DNA of 32,349 nucleotides, taken from contig NZ_JAAGKM010000029.1 in the NCBI RefSeq assembly GCF_019308355.1, positions 1 through 32,349 on the forward strand. Reading direction: 5' to 3'. The notes beneath the pieces are model-generated. The model was not told the DNA's origin. It made no database searches and saw only the letters and a program-made list of their open reading frames with translations. A program made the translations under genes and the position numbers. Shown here piece by piece: positions 8,225 to 16,393 of the stretch. Numbering within the stretch: the first letter of the stretch is position 1; the number at the start of each line of letters is the position of its first letter. Source of the DNA: Empedobacter falsenii. Lineage in GTDB: Bacteria; Bacteroidota; Bacteroidia; Flavobacteriales; Weeksellaceae.

Positions 8225-8962
8225 TTAACCTTTATTGTTTCGAACGTTTTGGTTTCGATTGTTGTTATTTTGATTATTTCGGTTATTGTTGTTTTGACGA
8301 TTATTCGAATTTTGGTTATTATTTCGATTGTTGTTATTTTGATGATTACGATTATTGTTTTGGTAACTTCTATTGTTTTGATTGTTGTTTGAATGATTAT
8401 TATTCGAATTTAAACGATCAGGAGAAACCAAATGATCATCAACTTTTCTCAAATCAATTTTACCATCAGATAATTCGTACAAATGATTAAAAATAACTTG
8501 ATCATCAACAGTATCTTTATTCCAAAGTAAATAACATTTTTTCATGTGATTGGCAATCGCAAAGTACAAACCTTCGCGTTTTTCGCCTTCTTCCCACGTT
8601 ACAGCAACATCAATCATTTTACGAATATTGTTTCCGTAATATCTGTATTTATAGATGCTTTTTGGATATTCTACTTTATTTGGTTTACTATTTACTGTAT
8701 CTTTTTTTGTCGGAATTGAATAAGGAGATTTTACATCCAAATCAAATTCTGCCATGATAAAAAGTTGATCCCAAAGCTTGTGTTGAAAATCTGGTACATC
8801 GCGCAAGTGAGGATTTAATTCTCCCATTACTTCAATTATAATTTCGGCAAATCCGTTGCGTTCTGTTTCGTCTGTTATTGTTTTACAATGATTTACCATT
8901 TCTTGAATATGACGACCATATTCTGGAATAATCAATTGTGAACGAAGTGTATTATATTCCAT
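8225..8962 (-). CDS. DUF4290 protein with an Asn/Arg-rich low-complexity tail
   Basis: The first 180 or so residues form a compact, mostly helical DUF4290 domain, with motifs such as IPEYGRHIQEMV and NPHLRDVPDFQHKLWDQLF. From about residue 183 the protein becomes a roughly 60-residue tail made almost only of Asn, Arg, Gln and Ser, ending NVRNNKG. DUF4290 is a Bacteroidota family of unknown function that often lies just upstream of murA. No signal peptide is visible, so it is probably cytosolic. The tail is likely disordered and could bind nucleic acid or drive condensation, which is inference. This is the first gene of the operon, so its promoter should serve all six genes. Confidence 0.88.
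   Translation of the reverse strand: MEYNTLRSQLIIPEYGRHIQEMVNHCKTITDETERNGFAEIIIEVMGELNPHLRDVPDFQHKLWDQLFIMAEFDLDVKSPYSIPTKKDTVNSKPNKVEYPKSIYKYRYYGNNIRKMIDVAVTWEEGEKREGLYFAIANHMKKCYLLWNKDTVDDQVIFNHLYELSDGKIDLRKVDDHLVSPDRLNSNNNHSNNNQNNRSYQNNNRNHQNNNNRNNNQNSNNRQNNNNRNNQNNNNRNQNVRNNKG
8228..8410 (-). repeat. Degenerate Asn/Arg-codon repeat tract
   Basis: The DNA coding the low-complexity tail is an imperfect array of short units such as TTGTTATTTTGATTATTTCG, with AAT/AAC, CAA and CGA/CGT codons on the coding strand. The units are not identical, so the tract is not a strict microsatellite, but slippage could change its length between strains. Confidence 0.7.
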
Positions 8963-8985
8963 TAAATTTTCTAATGTATTGGTTA

Positions 8986-8993
8986 CAAATTTA
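8986..8993 (-). promoter_or_regulatory. Candidate -7 box for the DUF4290-murA operon
   Basis: Minus-strand TAAATTTG matches the Bacteroidota -7 consensus TAnnTTTG exactly and lies 23 bp from the DUF4290 ATG. No clear TTTG lies at -33, so support is partial. Confidence 0.4.
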
Positions 8994-9294
8994 CAAAATT
9001 CTATCCGATTATTTGGGTAGAAAAGGTGTATTGATTGCTAATTTTTTATTAAATTTTATTCCTTAAAAAAACGATTATAGTCGGAAGAAGATAAGCCGTA
9101 AAACAAGATTTTGTCTATTTAATTCAAAACAGTTAAAAATCTTTATCACCAAGGAAAATTAAGTTAAAACCTTTTGGTTGTCAACAAATATAGTATTTTC
9201 TTTTAATAAAAAGTAAATTTGGGTTTTTGTTTGAATGATTTAAATGAATATATTTTTAATTTAAACTTTATCCTCAAATTACACTCATTCAACG

Positions 9295-9302
9295 TATCTT
9301 TA
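9295..9302 (+). promoter_or_regulatory. Candidate -7 box for the amidohydrolase gene
   Basis: TATCTTTA differs from TAnnTTTG at the last base and lies 20 bp before the ATG at 9323. The -33 position holds only a weak TTTA (9267-9270). Confidence 0.35.
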
Positions 9303-9322
9303 GGGCAATTAAACAATAAATT

Positions 9323-10654
9323 ATGAAAATAAAGTCGATAATAGCACTTTTTTTTCTCGCTACCACTTTTACTTTTGCTCAAACAAAACAGATTTTAATT
9401 GAAAATGTTAGAATTATAGATCATCAAACTCAAGCATTAACATCGCCGATGAATGTTTTGGTTTCTGGGCAAAAAATTGAAAAAATTAGTTCTGCAAAAA
9501 TTTCTTCACCTAATCAAGATGTTGTAAAAATTAATGGAGGAGGAAAAACGTTGATGCCAGGTTTGATAGATGTTCATGTACACATGGTATTTGGTTCATT
9601 GACGATGGCGCAAATGATGTCGCCAGATATGTCCGAAGAAATGTTAATGAATAAGGTTGGCGAAGCTTCCCACAAAATGTTGATGCGTGGTTTTACGAGT
9701 GTTCGTGATGCTGGTGGGCCAATTTTTCCCTTGAAATTAGCCATCGATAAAGGTAAAGTTGCAGGGCCTAGAATTTGGCCTTCGGGTGCAACGATTAGTC
9801 AAACAGCTGGTCACGGAGATTTTAGAACTCCTGATGAACGTTCGCGTCGTTTTTTTGGTAAAGCATCTCGTGCAGAGGAATTAGGAGCTACTTTTATTGC
9901 TGATGGAAGAGATGAAGTTTTGACTGCAACAAGAGAGAATTTACGTTTTGGTGCGAGTCAAATCAAATTAATGGCAGGTGGAGGAACGTCTTCTGCTTAT
10001 GATCCGATTGATGTTACACAATATACTTTTGACGAAATGAAAGCTGCAGTTGATGCTGCTGAAGATTGGGGAACGTATGTAATGGTACATGCCTATACGC
10101 CGAGAGCTGTGCAACGTGCTGTGGAAGCAGGAGTGAAGTCAATTGAGCATGGTCAAATGTTAGATGAAGAAACATTAAAAATTCTTGCCAAAAAAGGAGT
10201 TTGGTTAAGCCTTCAAAATTTGATGGATAATAATGAAAACATGGACGAGCAGCGAAAAGAAAAACGTAAACCAGTTTTGGATGGTCAAGATAAAGTTTGG
10301 CCTTTAGCAAAAAAACTTGGTGTGAAGCTTGCATGGGGAACGGATTTCTTGTTTGAACCTGAGTTGAATGATGATCAAAATAGTTACATATTACGTCTTC
10401 AAAAATGGTTTACAAATGCCGAAATTTTAAAGATGGTTACGCAAGATAATGGAGAATTGTTGCAATTATCTGGTTTAAGAAGTCCATATCCAGGGAAATT
10501 AGGCGTTGTTGAAGAACAAGCTTTAGCCGATTTGATTTTGGTTGATGGAAATCCGTTGAAAGATTTATCATTAATTGCTAATCCTGATAAAAATTTTTTA
10601 GTGATTATTAAAGATGGACAGATCTATAAGAATACAATTAAAACTAAAAAGTAA
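9323..10654 (+). CDS. Secreted metal-dependent amidohydrolase (imidazolonepropionase-/prolidase-like)
   Basis: This 443-residue protein starts with a signal peptide (MKIKSIIALFFLATTFTFA, cleaved before Gln20), so it acts in the periplasm or outside the cell. The amidohydrolase fold has a full set of metal ligands: His85 and His87 (DVHVHM), Lys215 (IKLMAGGG, probably carbamylated), His256 (MVHAY), His276 (IEHGQ) and Asp341 (WGTDF). The pattern fits the clade of Xaa-Pro dipeptidase and other peptide-hydrolysing amidohydrolases, often annotated as imidazolonepropionase-like. A role in dipeptide or acylated-amino-acid hydrolysis is likely, but the substrate cannot be read from sequence. It is a single-gene unit with its own terminator. 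Confidence 0.88.
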   Translation: MKIKSIIALFFLATTFTFAQTKQILIENVRIIDHQTQALTSPMNVLVSGQKIEKISSAKISSPNQDVVKINGGGKTLMPGLIDVHVHMVFGSLTMAQMMSPDMSEEMLMNKVGEASHKMLMRGFTSVRDAGGPIFPLKLAIDKGKVAGPRIWPSGATISQTAGHGDFRTPDERSRRFFGKASRAEELGATFIADGRDEVLTATRENLRFGASQIKLMAGGGTSSAYDPIDVTQYTFDEMKAAVDAAEDWGTYVMVHAYTPRAVQRAVEAGVKSIEHGQMLDEETLKILAKKGVWLSLQNLMDNNENMDEQRKEKRKPVLDGQDKVWPLAKKLGVKLAWGTDFLFEPELNDDQNSYILRLQKWFTNAEILKMVTQDNGELLQLSGLRSPYPGKLGVVEEQALADLILVDGNPLKDLSLIANPDKNFLVIIKDGQIYKNTIKTKK

Positions 10655-10671
10655 AATTATCGTACATCATA

Positions 10672-10710
10672 AAAAAAACGAGGTTAATTTTTATTTTACC
10701 TCGTTTTTTT
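10672..10710 (+). terminator. Rho-independent terminator after the amidohydrolase gene
   Basis: ACGAGGT pairs with ACCTCGT around a loop of about 15 bases, extended by flanking A and T runs, and ends in seven T. The A run on the left side would also let it work in the other direction. Confidence 0.75.
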
Positions 10711-10842
10711 AGTTGTAAAAATTAGAAATTTTAGATCTTATTTATTAGCTTGAAATTTGTTGAAAAAGTCAATGGTTTATTTATAAAAAATATTGATTTT
10801 GAATGAGTAAAACTGTAAATTAATAATTAAATCTTAATAAAA

Positions 10843-11769
10843 ATGTCAATACTAGAAAATATTTATTATAGAGTAATTCTTCCAGAAGATGAGATTAAAG
10901 CAACACTGATAATTGTCCATGGTATGCAAGAACATAGTGGGCGATATGAGAATTTTGCAAAGTATTTGACGGACAAAGGAATTCTAGTTTTGTTATATGA
11001 TCATTTAGGACATGGAAAAACAGCGAAAATAGAAGAAGATTATAGTTTTTTTAGTTTAGATAGTCCAACAGAAAAACTGATTGAAAATACTAAAATTATG
11101 GTAAAATGGTTAGAAGATCAATATCCTTTATTACCACATTTTATTTTGGGGCATTCAATGGGATCGTTTATAACACGTTGCCTACTTCAAGAATATGGAA
11201 ATCATTTTGATGGTGCTATAATTATGGGAACAGGAGGTAGAATTCCTGGAATTAAATTATTGAGTAGTTTTTTAAGTCTTCTAAATAAATTGATTCCTCA
11301 TAAAAGAAGTAAATTACTTAATATTATTTTTTTAAAATCAAATAATAAATATTTTAAAAATGAAGAAAATTTTTATGAAACTAATTGGCTTAGTTTAGAT
11401 GAGTTAAATCGTTTAAATTTTCTGAAAGATCCTCTTTGTGGAATACCTTTTACTGTTAATGGTTTTTATACTTTGATTAATTTAAATATACAAGCAACAA
11501 AAAAGAATTGGACAAAAGCTATACCGCAATCTTTACCTATTTATTTTGTGAGTGGAGCAGATGATCCAATTGGTGATTTTGGTAAAGGAGTTTTGCAATC
11601 GTATAAAGATTTAGAGCAAAATGGTTTTGAAAAAGTTTCAATAAAATTATATCCAAACTTGAGACATGAAATATTGAATGAATCTATTAAAGAGCAAGTT
11701 TATCAAGATATTGTAGATTGGTTAACGGTTTTGATAAATCATAAAAAAATAGAGCAAAAAGACGTTTAA
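10843..11769 (+). CDS. Alpha/beta hydrolase, monoacylglycerol-lipase-like (serine aminopeptidase S33 type)
   Basis: This is a cytosolic serine hydrolase of 308 residues. The oxyanion-hole segment IIVHGMQEHSGRY (23-35) and YDHLGHGKT (52-60) are typical of monoacylglycerol lipases and lysophospholipases. The nucleophile elbow is GHSMG with Ser105. The acid is Asp240 or Asp241 in SGADDPIGD, and the base is His275 in NLRHE. The lid region (about 130-200) is rich in Lys, Leu and Asn. No signal peptide is seen. A role in hydrolysing monoacylglycerol or lysolipid is inferred from the family. It converges on the PNGase F-like gene, with a hairpin overlapping its own 3' end. Confidence 0.88.
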   Translation: MSILENIYYRVILPEDEIKATLIIVHGMQEHSGRYENFAKYLTDKGILVLLYDHLGHGKTAKIEEDYSFFSLDSPTEKLIENTKIMVKWLEDQYPLLPHFILGHSMGSFITRCLLQEYGNHFDGAIIMGTGGRIPGIKLLSSFLSLLNKLIPHKRSKLLNIIFLKSNNKYFKNEENFYETNWLSLDELNRLNFLKDPLCGIPFTVNGFYTLINLNIQATKKNWTKAIPQSLPIYFVSGADDPIGDFGKGVLQSYKDLEQNGFEKVSIKLYPNLRHEILNESIKEQVYQDIVDWLTVLINHKKIEQKDV

Positions 11770-11786
11770 TAAATCTTTTTGCTCTA
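11742..11786 (-). terminator. Terminator of the PNGase F-like gene, between convergent genes
   Basis: AGAGCAAAAAGA (11751-11762) pairs perfectly with TCTTTTTGCTCT (11774-11785). Read on the minus strand, the hairpin is followed by a run of T (complement of 11743-11749). The T run is on that side only, so it best serves the minus-strand gene. The left arm and loop overlap the hydrolase 3' end. Confidence 0.75.
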
Positions 11787-11793
11787 AAAAAAA

Positions 11794-13470
11794 CTATTCT
11801 CCTAAAAGAACACCAGAAACATTCCAATAACTGAAACTATTTCCTTCAGGTTTTCCTTGCGGTATTTTTACTTGTATACTATGTTTTCCGGCTTTTAAAT
11901 TGCCTAAATCTATGAAGTATGGATTTGTGATTGTTCCAGGACACCAATTAGAACGGCTATAATCTGATGATGATAAACCATTATCAAAATTACCAGAAGC
12001 AGGATTATAAGCGCGATACGAACCACAATCTTGTCTCCAAGGAACTATATTAAATACTTTTTGTCCATCAAGAAAAATACTATTTTCTTTTGGAACAAAC
12101 TCATCTCCATTTTCCCAACCGCCATGTCCAGTTGTTGTAAATCTTAATTTAGCATTGTTGTAATCTTCTTTCAGCGTGAATTCTACCGTAAAACCATTCG
12201 GATTTTCGAATAAAGTAGGGTATTCTTGTCCAGCCATTTCCATCACATTTGCAGTGTTGAAAATTGGTAAAGCCTTTTTAATTGGCATTGTTGTAGAACC
12301 TGATGGATGAACAGAAATATTGGCAGAAATAATATGTCCGCCTTGATCATAATTTCCAATAAAGAAACCGATTAAAACCTCTTGATTAGATAATAAACCT
12401 TGGAATTCTGTGATTTCTTGACGATATTTTGCTTCGGTTTCCCAAGTTTGATTTTTTAATTGAATATGATTGAATTTTTTGATTCCAAAAGGTGTGAAAA
12501 ATCGCATTAATTCTATCGTTGGTGAATAATTTTCAGTTAAAAAATAACCTTGATATTTTTTATTATTTGCTGATGTATAAATTGGTAATTGATTGATTCC
12601 TTTTTGTAAACCATCCATAAATGTAATTTTAGAATCACGTGGAATCAAAAATACAGAACCTGTTCTATCGTAAGCATCACCATTTGATTGTTGCGAAACA
12701 TTTAAGAAAACTTGGCTTCCTACTTTAATTTGAGGAATTTTAATTTTTCGAATTACAACAGTTCCATTTGCAAAGCGATAAATTGAATCATTTGACGAAA
12801 AATCTTTACTAAAATTAACTTGTTGATGTGATAAAAGCGGAATATCGACAAATTTACTTTTCCAAATAATATCTTTATATGTCAATAAATCAACTCGATT
12901 TTGATGCAATTCTTTTTGAATAAATTGACTTGGAATCAAATCTTTTTCACGTTCTATTTTTGAAGCTCGAATGGTTGAATTATTATTTCGAGTAAGTTCT
13001 AAAACAAACCCCAAATTCATTCCAACCATTGTTGGTGAGGCATTCAAATCCATATTGTCAACAAACCAAACGTCTATTGTATTCGAATTGATATTTGTCG
13101 TCGCCTTTTTACAACGTAAACCTAAAATTCGTTTCGTTTCTTTAGAAATTGTGAAAACAGATTTATTAAACGCAACCGAATCATTTGTAATGATAGAATT
13201 AGTCGGATCAAATTGTGTAATCAAGGAAATAATTGATGGATTTGTTTTGGTATAATAAAACATTTCATCAGGATAATTTGATGAATAACTAAAACTTTGT
13301 TGCTTTCCAATAACTGTTTCTTTTGTATTAGCAATAACTTGTATGGGGTTATTTTCTTCGACTTTTTTTCCATTCGAAAAGCGTTCATACGTAATTTTGT
13401 AGGTTTCCTGCGCATCAAGAATAATAGCCTGAATACAAAAAATAATAAGTAGAATTGATTTCAATTTCAT
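11794..13470 (-). CDS. Secreted GLPGLI-like/PNGase F-like fusion protein
   Basis: The 558-residue product has a signal peptide (MKLKSILLIIFCIQAIILDA, cleaved before Gln21). Residues 21-175 resemble GLPGLI proteins: a YKITYE start, RILGLRCKKATT at 114-124, VWFVDN and a degenerate VGMNLGFVLEL in place of the GLPGLI motif. Residues 240-558 resemble the two jelly-roll domains of peptide-N4-(N-acetyl-beta-glucosaminyl)asparagine amidase F. By hand alignment, catalytic Asp60 of PNGase F corresponds to Asp268 (YDRTGSVFL) and Glu206 to Glu457 (NGDEF), with Cys482 and RSNWCPG (Cys510) following. The third residue, Glu118, has no clear match near 372-376. It may therefore remove N-glycans from glycoproteins, or be a diverged glycan-binding relative. 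No SusCD pair is nearby. Confidence 0.8.
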   Translation of the reverse strand: MKLKSILLIIFCIQAIILDAQETYKITYERFSNGKKVEENNPIQVIANTKETVIGKQQSFSYSSNYPDEMFYYTKTNPSIISLITQFDPTNSIITNDSVAFNKSVFTISKETKRILGLRCKKATTNINSNTIDVWFVDNMDLNASPTMVGMNLGFVLELTRNNNSTIRASKIEREKDLIPSQFIQKELHQNRVDLLTYKDIIWKSKFVDIPLLSHQQVNFSKDFSSNDSIYRFANGTVVIRKIKIPQIKVGSQVFLNVSQQSNGDAYDRTGSVFLIPRDSKITFMDGLQKGINQLPIYTSANNKKYQGYFLTENYSPTIELMRFFTPFGIKKFNHIQLKNQTWETEAKYRQEITEFQGLLSNQEVLIGFFIGNYDQGGHIISANISVHPSGSTTMPIKKALPIFNTANVMEMAGQEYPTLFENPNGFTVEFTLKEDYNNAKLRFTTTGHGGWENGDEFVPKENSIFLDGQKVFNIVPWRQDCGSYRAYNPASGNFDNGLSSSDYSRSNWCPGTITNPYFIDLGNLKAGKHSIQVKIPQGKPEGNSFSYWNVSGVLLGE

Positions 13471-13479
13471 GTGTGATAA

Positions 13480-13512
13480 AATAAAAAAGGTTTACAAACG
13501 AATTGTAAACCT
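13480..13512 (-). terminator. Terminator of the glutaryl-CoA dehydrogenase gene
   Basis: AGGTTTACAA (13488-13497) pairs perfectly with TTGTAAACCT (13503-13512) around ACGAA. On the minus strand a T run (complement of 13483-13488) follows. It separates this gene from the PNGase F-like gene. Confidence 0.75.
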
Positions 13513-13543
13513 ATAAAATTATCTGATTGTATGGAAAAATATC

Positions 13544-14710
13544 TTACACAAAAGCATTAATTCCTGTCACATCTGCGCCAGTTATTAGTAAATGGACATC
13601 ATGTGTTCCTTCGTAAGTGATTACAGACTCAAGATTTGCAGCATGTCGCATCATAGGGAAATCGCCTACAATTCCCATTGCACCAATGATTTGTCGTGAC
13701 TCTCTCGCAATATCGATAGCCATTTTTACATTATTTCGTTTTGCCATTGATATTTGTTCAGGCGTTGCTTTATTTTCGTTTTTCAGTGTTCCTAATCGCC
13801 AACATAACAACTGAGCTTTCGTTATTTCTGTAATAAATTCAGCTAATTTTTTCTGCTGTAATTGATAAGAAGCAATCGGTTTTCCAAATTGTGTTCGTTC
13901 TAATGAATATTTTAAAGCTGATTCGTAACAATCAATTGCAGCACCAATTACACCCCAAGAAATTCCGTATCTAGCAGAATTTAAACAAGATAATGGTCCG
14001 CGTAAACTACTCACTTCTGGTAAAATTTGAGATTCTTCAATCTTCACATTTTCGAAAACTAATTCACCTGTTTTTGAAGCTCTTAATGACCATTTATTCA
14101 AAGTTTCTGGTGTTGTAAAACCTTGCATACCGCGTTCTACAATTACACCACGAATTTTTCCTTCTTCATCTCTTGCCCAAACAACTGCAATATCACAAAT
14201 TGGTGAATTTGTAATCCACATTTTTGCTCCATTTAAGATATAATGATCACCATTTTTTGTTAAACGAGTTTCCATTCCGCCTGGATTTGAACCATGATTT
14301 GGTTCAGTTAATCCAAAACTTCCAACGAATTCTCCTGAAGCTAATTTTGGTAAATATTTGCGTTTTTGTTCTTCTGATCCAAAAGAAAAAATTGGATACA
14401 TCACTAACGAAGATTGTACTGATGCAGCAGAACGAACAGCCGAATCGCCGCGTTCTAATTCTTGCATGATTAATCCGTACGACATTTGATCCAAGCCTGC
14501 ACCTCCATATTCTTCAGGAATATAAGGTCCTAAAGCACCAATTGCACCTAATTTTTTCATTAAATCTGGAATATCTTTATGATGTTGCGCGGCATCATCT
14601 ATCACAGGTTTTATTTCGTTATCCACAAAATCTCGAACAGATTGACGAATTAATTTATGTTCTTCGGTTAATAAATCATCAATCTTAAAATAATCTGTAG
14701 TTGAATTCAT
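13544..14710 (-). CDS. Glutaryl-CoA dehydrogenase (acyl-CoA dehydrogenase family)
   Basis: The 388-residue flavoenzyme has the complete acyl-CoA dehydrogenase fold. FAD-binding segments include GSFGLTEPNHGSNPG and MWITNSP, and ERTQFGKPIASYQ is present. The catalytic base is Glu367 in TYEGTHDVH, the motif that marks glutaryl-CoA dehydrogenase within the superfamily. It oxidises and decarboxylates glutaryl-CoA to crotonyl-CoA in lysine degradation. It is transcribed away from the aminoadipate-semialdehyde dehydrogenase and lysine 6-aminotransferase genes, which strongly supports this role over a general fatty-acid enzyme. It ends in its own terminator. Confidence 0.9.
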   Translation of the reverse strand: MNSTTDYFKIDDLLTEEHKLIRQSVRDFVDNEIKPVIDDAAQHHKDIPDLMKKLGAIGALGPYIPEEYGGAGLDQMSYGLIMQELERGDSAVRSAASVQSSLVMYPIFSFGSEEQKRKYLPKLASGEFVGSFGLTEPNHGSNPGGMETRLTKNGDHYILNGAKMWITNSPICDIAVVWARDEEGKIRGVIVERGMQGFTTPETLNKWSLRASKTGELVFENVKIEESQILPEVSSLRGPLSCLNSARYGISWGVIGAAIDCYESALKYSLERTQFGKPIASYQLQQKKLAEFITEITKAQLLCWRLGTLKNENKATPEQISMAKRNNVKMAIDIARESRQIIGAMGIVGDFPMMRHAANLESVITYEGTHDVHLLITGADVTGINAFV

Positions 14711-14760
14711 TTTATGCGGTTTTATTTTATTAAATCTAACGATTATTCATTAAATTAAAA

Positions 14761-14775
14761 ATTATTCTGAATAAT
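14761..14775. repeat. Perfect palindrome in the lysine-locus divergent promoter
   Basis: ATTATTCTGAATAAT is a perfect 7-1-7 palindrome about midway between the two divergent starts. It is a candidate operator. No regulator gene is adjacent, so the protein that would bind it is unknown. Confidence 0.4.
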
Positions 14776-14787
14776 ATTTATTAAAAA

Positions 14788-14827
14788 TTTTAATTTATGA
14801 AACTTTTGACTAATTTAGGTAAAAGTT
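14788..14827 (+). promoter_or_regulatory. Candidate promoter with flanking inverted repeat for the lysine operon
   Basis: TAATTTAG (14811-14818) is a near match to the -7 box TAnnTTTG and lies 33 bp before the ATG at 14852. It lies between the arms of an inverted repeat, AACTTTT (14801-14807) and AAAAGTT (14821-14827). A protein on this repeat would cover the promoter. The -33 box is weak (TTTT near 14788). Confidence 0.35.
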
Positions 14828-14851
14828 AAAAACACAAAATAACACAAAAAA

Positions 14852-16381
14852 ATGATAGAAAACGAATTAAAAGAATTAGGTATTTCTTCCGAAAATCTTG
14901 GAACATCAACAGGAAATACTTGGTTTGGAAAAGGTGAAGAGCTTTCTTCTTACTCGCCAGTAGATGGAAAATTGATTGGAAAAGTAAAATCATCAACAAA
15001 AGATGATTATGAAGAAGTGATAAAAGAGGCACAAGTTGCTTTCAAAGAATGGCGAATGGTTCCTGCTCCGAAACGTGGAGAAATTGTGCGTCAATTTGGA
15101 GATAAACTTCGTGAGAAAAAAGCTTCCTTGGGAAAATTGGTTTCGTACGAAATGGGAAAATCCTATCAAGAAGGTTTGGGTGAAGTGCAAGAAATGATTG
15201 ACATCTGTGATTTTGCAGTTGGATTATCGCGTCAATTATATGGTTCGACAATTCATTCGGAAAGACCTTTGCATCGCATGTACGATCAATATCATCCGCT
15301 TGGAGTTGTCGGCGTTATTTCTGCCTTCAACTTTCCAGTTGCTGTTTGGTCTTGGAATACGTGTTTAGCGATGGTTTGCGGTGATGTTGTTGTTTGGAAA
15401 CCAAGTGAAAAAACGCCTTTATGTGCAGTTGCATGTCAGCATATTTTAGCAGAAGTTTTAAAAGCAAATAATATTTCAGAAGGAGTTTCTTCTTTGGTGA
15501 TGGGCGATAAAACAATTGGAGAATTGATTGCACAAGATTCCCGTGTGGCTTTGGTTTCTGCAACAGGTTCTACGCGAATGGGAATTGAAGTGAATAAAGT
15601 TGTTGCAGCTCGTTTGGGTAAAACAATTTTAGAATTAGGTGGAAATAATGCGATTATTGTTACACCAGATGCTGATCTAAAAATTATGTTGACTTCGGCT
15701 GTTTTTGGTGCAGTTGGTACGGCTGGACAGCGTTGTACAACAACAAGGCGTTTGATTGTTCATGAATCGATTTATGATAAAGTAAAAGAATCGTTAGTAA
15801 ATGCTTACAAACAGATAAAAATAGGTAATCCGTTGGATATAGCAAATCATGTTGGACCGTTGATTGATAAACATGCGGTTGAAATGTATTCAAAAGCATT
15901 AGAAAAAATTAATGAAGAAGGAGGAAAGATTATCGTTGAAGGAGGAATTTTAGAAGGAAATGGTTTTGAAAGCGGTTGCTATGTAAAGCCTGTTATTGCT
16001 GAGGTTGAGAATCATTTTGAAATTGTTCAACACGAAACTTTTGCTCCAATTTTATATTTAATCAAATATTCTGGAGATGTGTTAAATGCAATTGAAATTC
16101 AGAATAATGTGTCGCAAGGTTTATCGTCTTCTATCATGACAAATAATCTTCGCGAAGCTGAATTATTTTTGAGTCAACAAGGTTCTGATTGTGGAATTGC
16201 AAATGTAAATATCGGAACTTCTGGTGCTGAAATTGGTGGTGCTTTCGGTGGTGAAAAGGAAACTGGAGGTGGACGTGAGTCGGGTTCGGATGCTTGGAAA
16301 GCGTATATGCGACGACAAACGAATACGATTAATTATTCGACAGAAGTGCCATTGGCGCAAGGAATTAAGTTTGATTTTTAA
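14852..16381 (+). CDS. L-aminoadipate-semialdehyde dehydrogenase (ALDH7 family)
   Basis: This is a 509-residue aldehyde dehydrogenase of the ALDH7 (antiquitin/AmaB) group, which oxidises 2-aminoadipate 6-semialdehyde to 2-aminoadipate. Catalytic residues are Glu261 (LELGGNN) and Cys295 (GQRCTTTRR), and the NAD-binding turn is TGSTRMG at 238-244. The C-terminal run with NVNIGTSGAEIGGAFGG, ETGGGRESGSDAWK and RRQTNTINY is the ALDH7 signature. The next gene, 12 bp away, makes the semialdehyde from lysine, so the two form a lysine-catabolic operon. The start is well supported by an A-rich upstream stretch. Confidence 0.93.
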   Translation: MIENELKELGISSENLGTSTGNTWFGKGEELSSYSPVDGKLIGKVKSSTKDDYEEVIKEAQVAFKEWRMVPAPKRGEIVRQFGDKLREKKASLGKLVSYEMGKSYQEGLGEVQEMIDICDFAVGLSRQLYGSTIHSERPLHRMYDQYHPLGVVGVISAFNFPVAVWSWNTCLAMVCGDVVVWKPSEKTPLCAVACQHILAEVLKANNISEGVSSLVMGDKTIGELIAQDSRVALVSATGSTRMGIEVNKVVAARLGKTILELGGNNAIIVTPDADLKIMLTSAVFGAVGTAGQRCTTTRRLIVHESIYDKVKESLVNAYKQIKIGNPLDIANHVGPLIDKHAVEMYSKALEKINEEGGKIIVEGGILEGNGFESGCYVKPVIAEVENHFEIVQHETFAPILYLIKYSGDVLNAIEIQNNVSQGLSSSIMTNNLREAELFLSQQGSDCGIANVNIGTSGAEIGGAFGGEKETGGGRESGSDAWKAYMRRQTNTINYSTEVPLAQGIKFDF

Positions 16382-16393
16382 AAAATTACAGAG

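Larger units (their letters stand above)
8963..9322. other. Divergent intergenic region, no gene seen
   Basis: These 360 bases separate the murA operon from the amidohydrolase gene. No convincing ORF, RNA gene or terminator was found. The DNA is very AT-rich and holds candidate -7 boxes at both ends (annotated separately). An extra TAAATTTG at 9214-9221 on the plus strand lacks a partner -33 box. Confidence 0.6.

Noticed and set aside
8144-8392. Plus-strand ORF that would encode a very hydrophobic Ile/Val-rich protein of 82 residues.
   Set aside because: It is the reverse reading of the Asn-rich tail codons (AAT/AAC read backwards give Ile/Val) and has no start context of its own.
8228-8410. 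Short spaced repeats that look somewhat like a CRISPR array.
   Set aside because: Units are short and imperfect with no constant repeat/spacer lengths, and they code the low-complexity tail in frame. There are no cas genes.
9214-9221. TAAATTTG as the promoter of the amidohydrolase gene.
   Set aside because: It is about 100 bp from the start with no -33 box at the right distance. In DNA this AT-rich such matches arise by chance.
11794-13470. A polysaccharide or glycoprotein utilisation locus around the PNGase F-like gene.
   Set aside because: No SusC/SusD pair, glycoside hydrolase cluster or anti-sigma factor is nearby. The flanks are a lipase-like gene and lysine catabolism.
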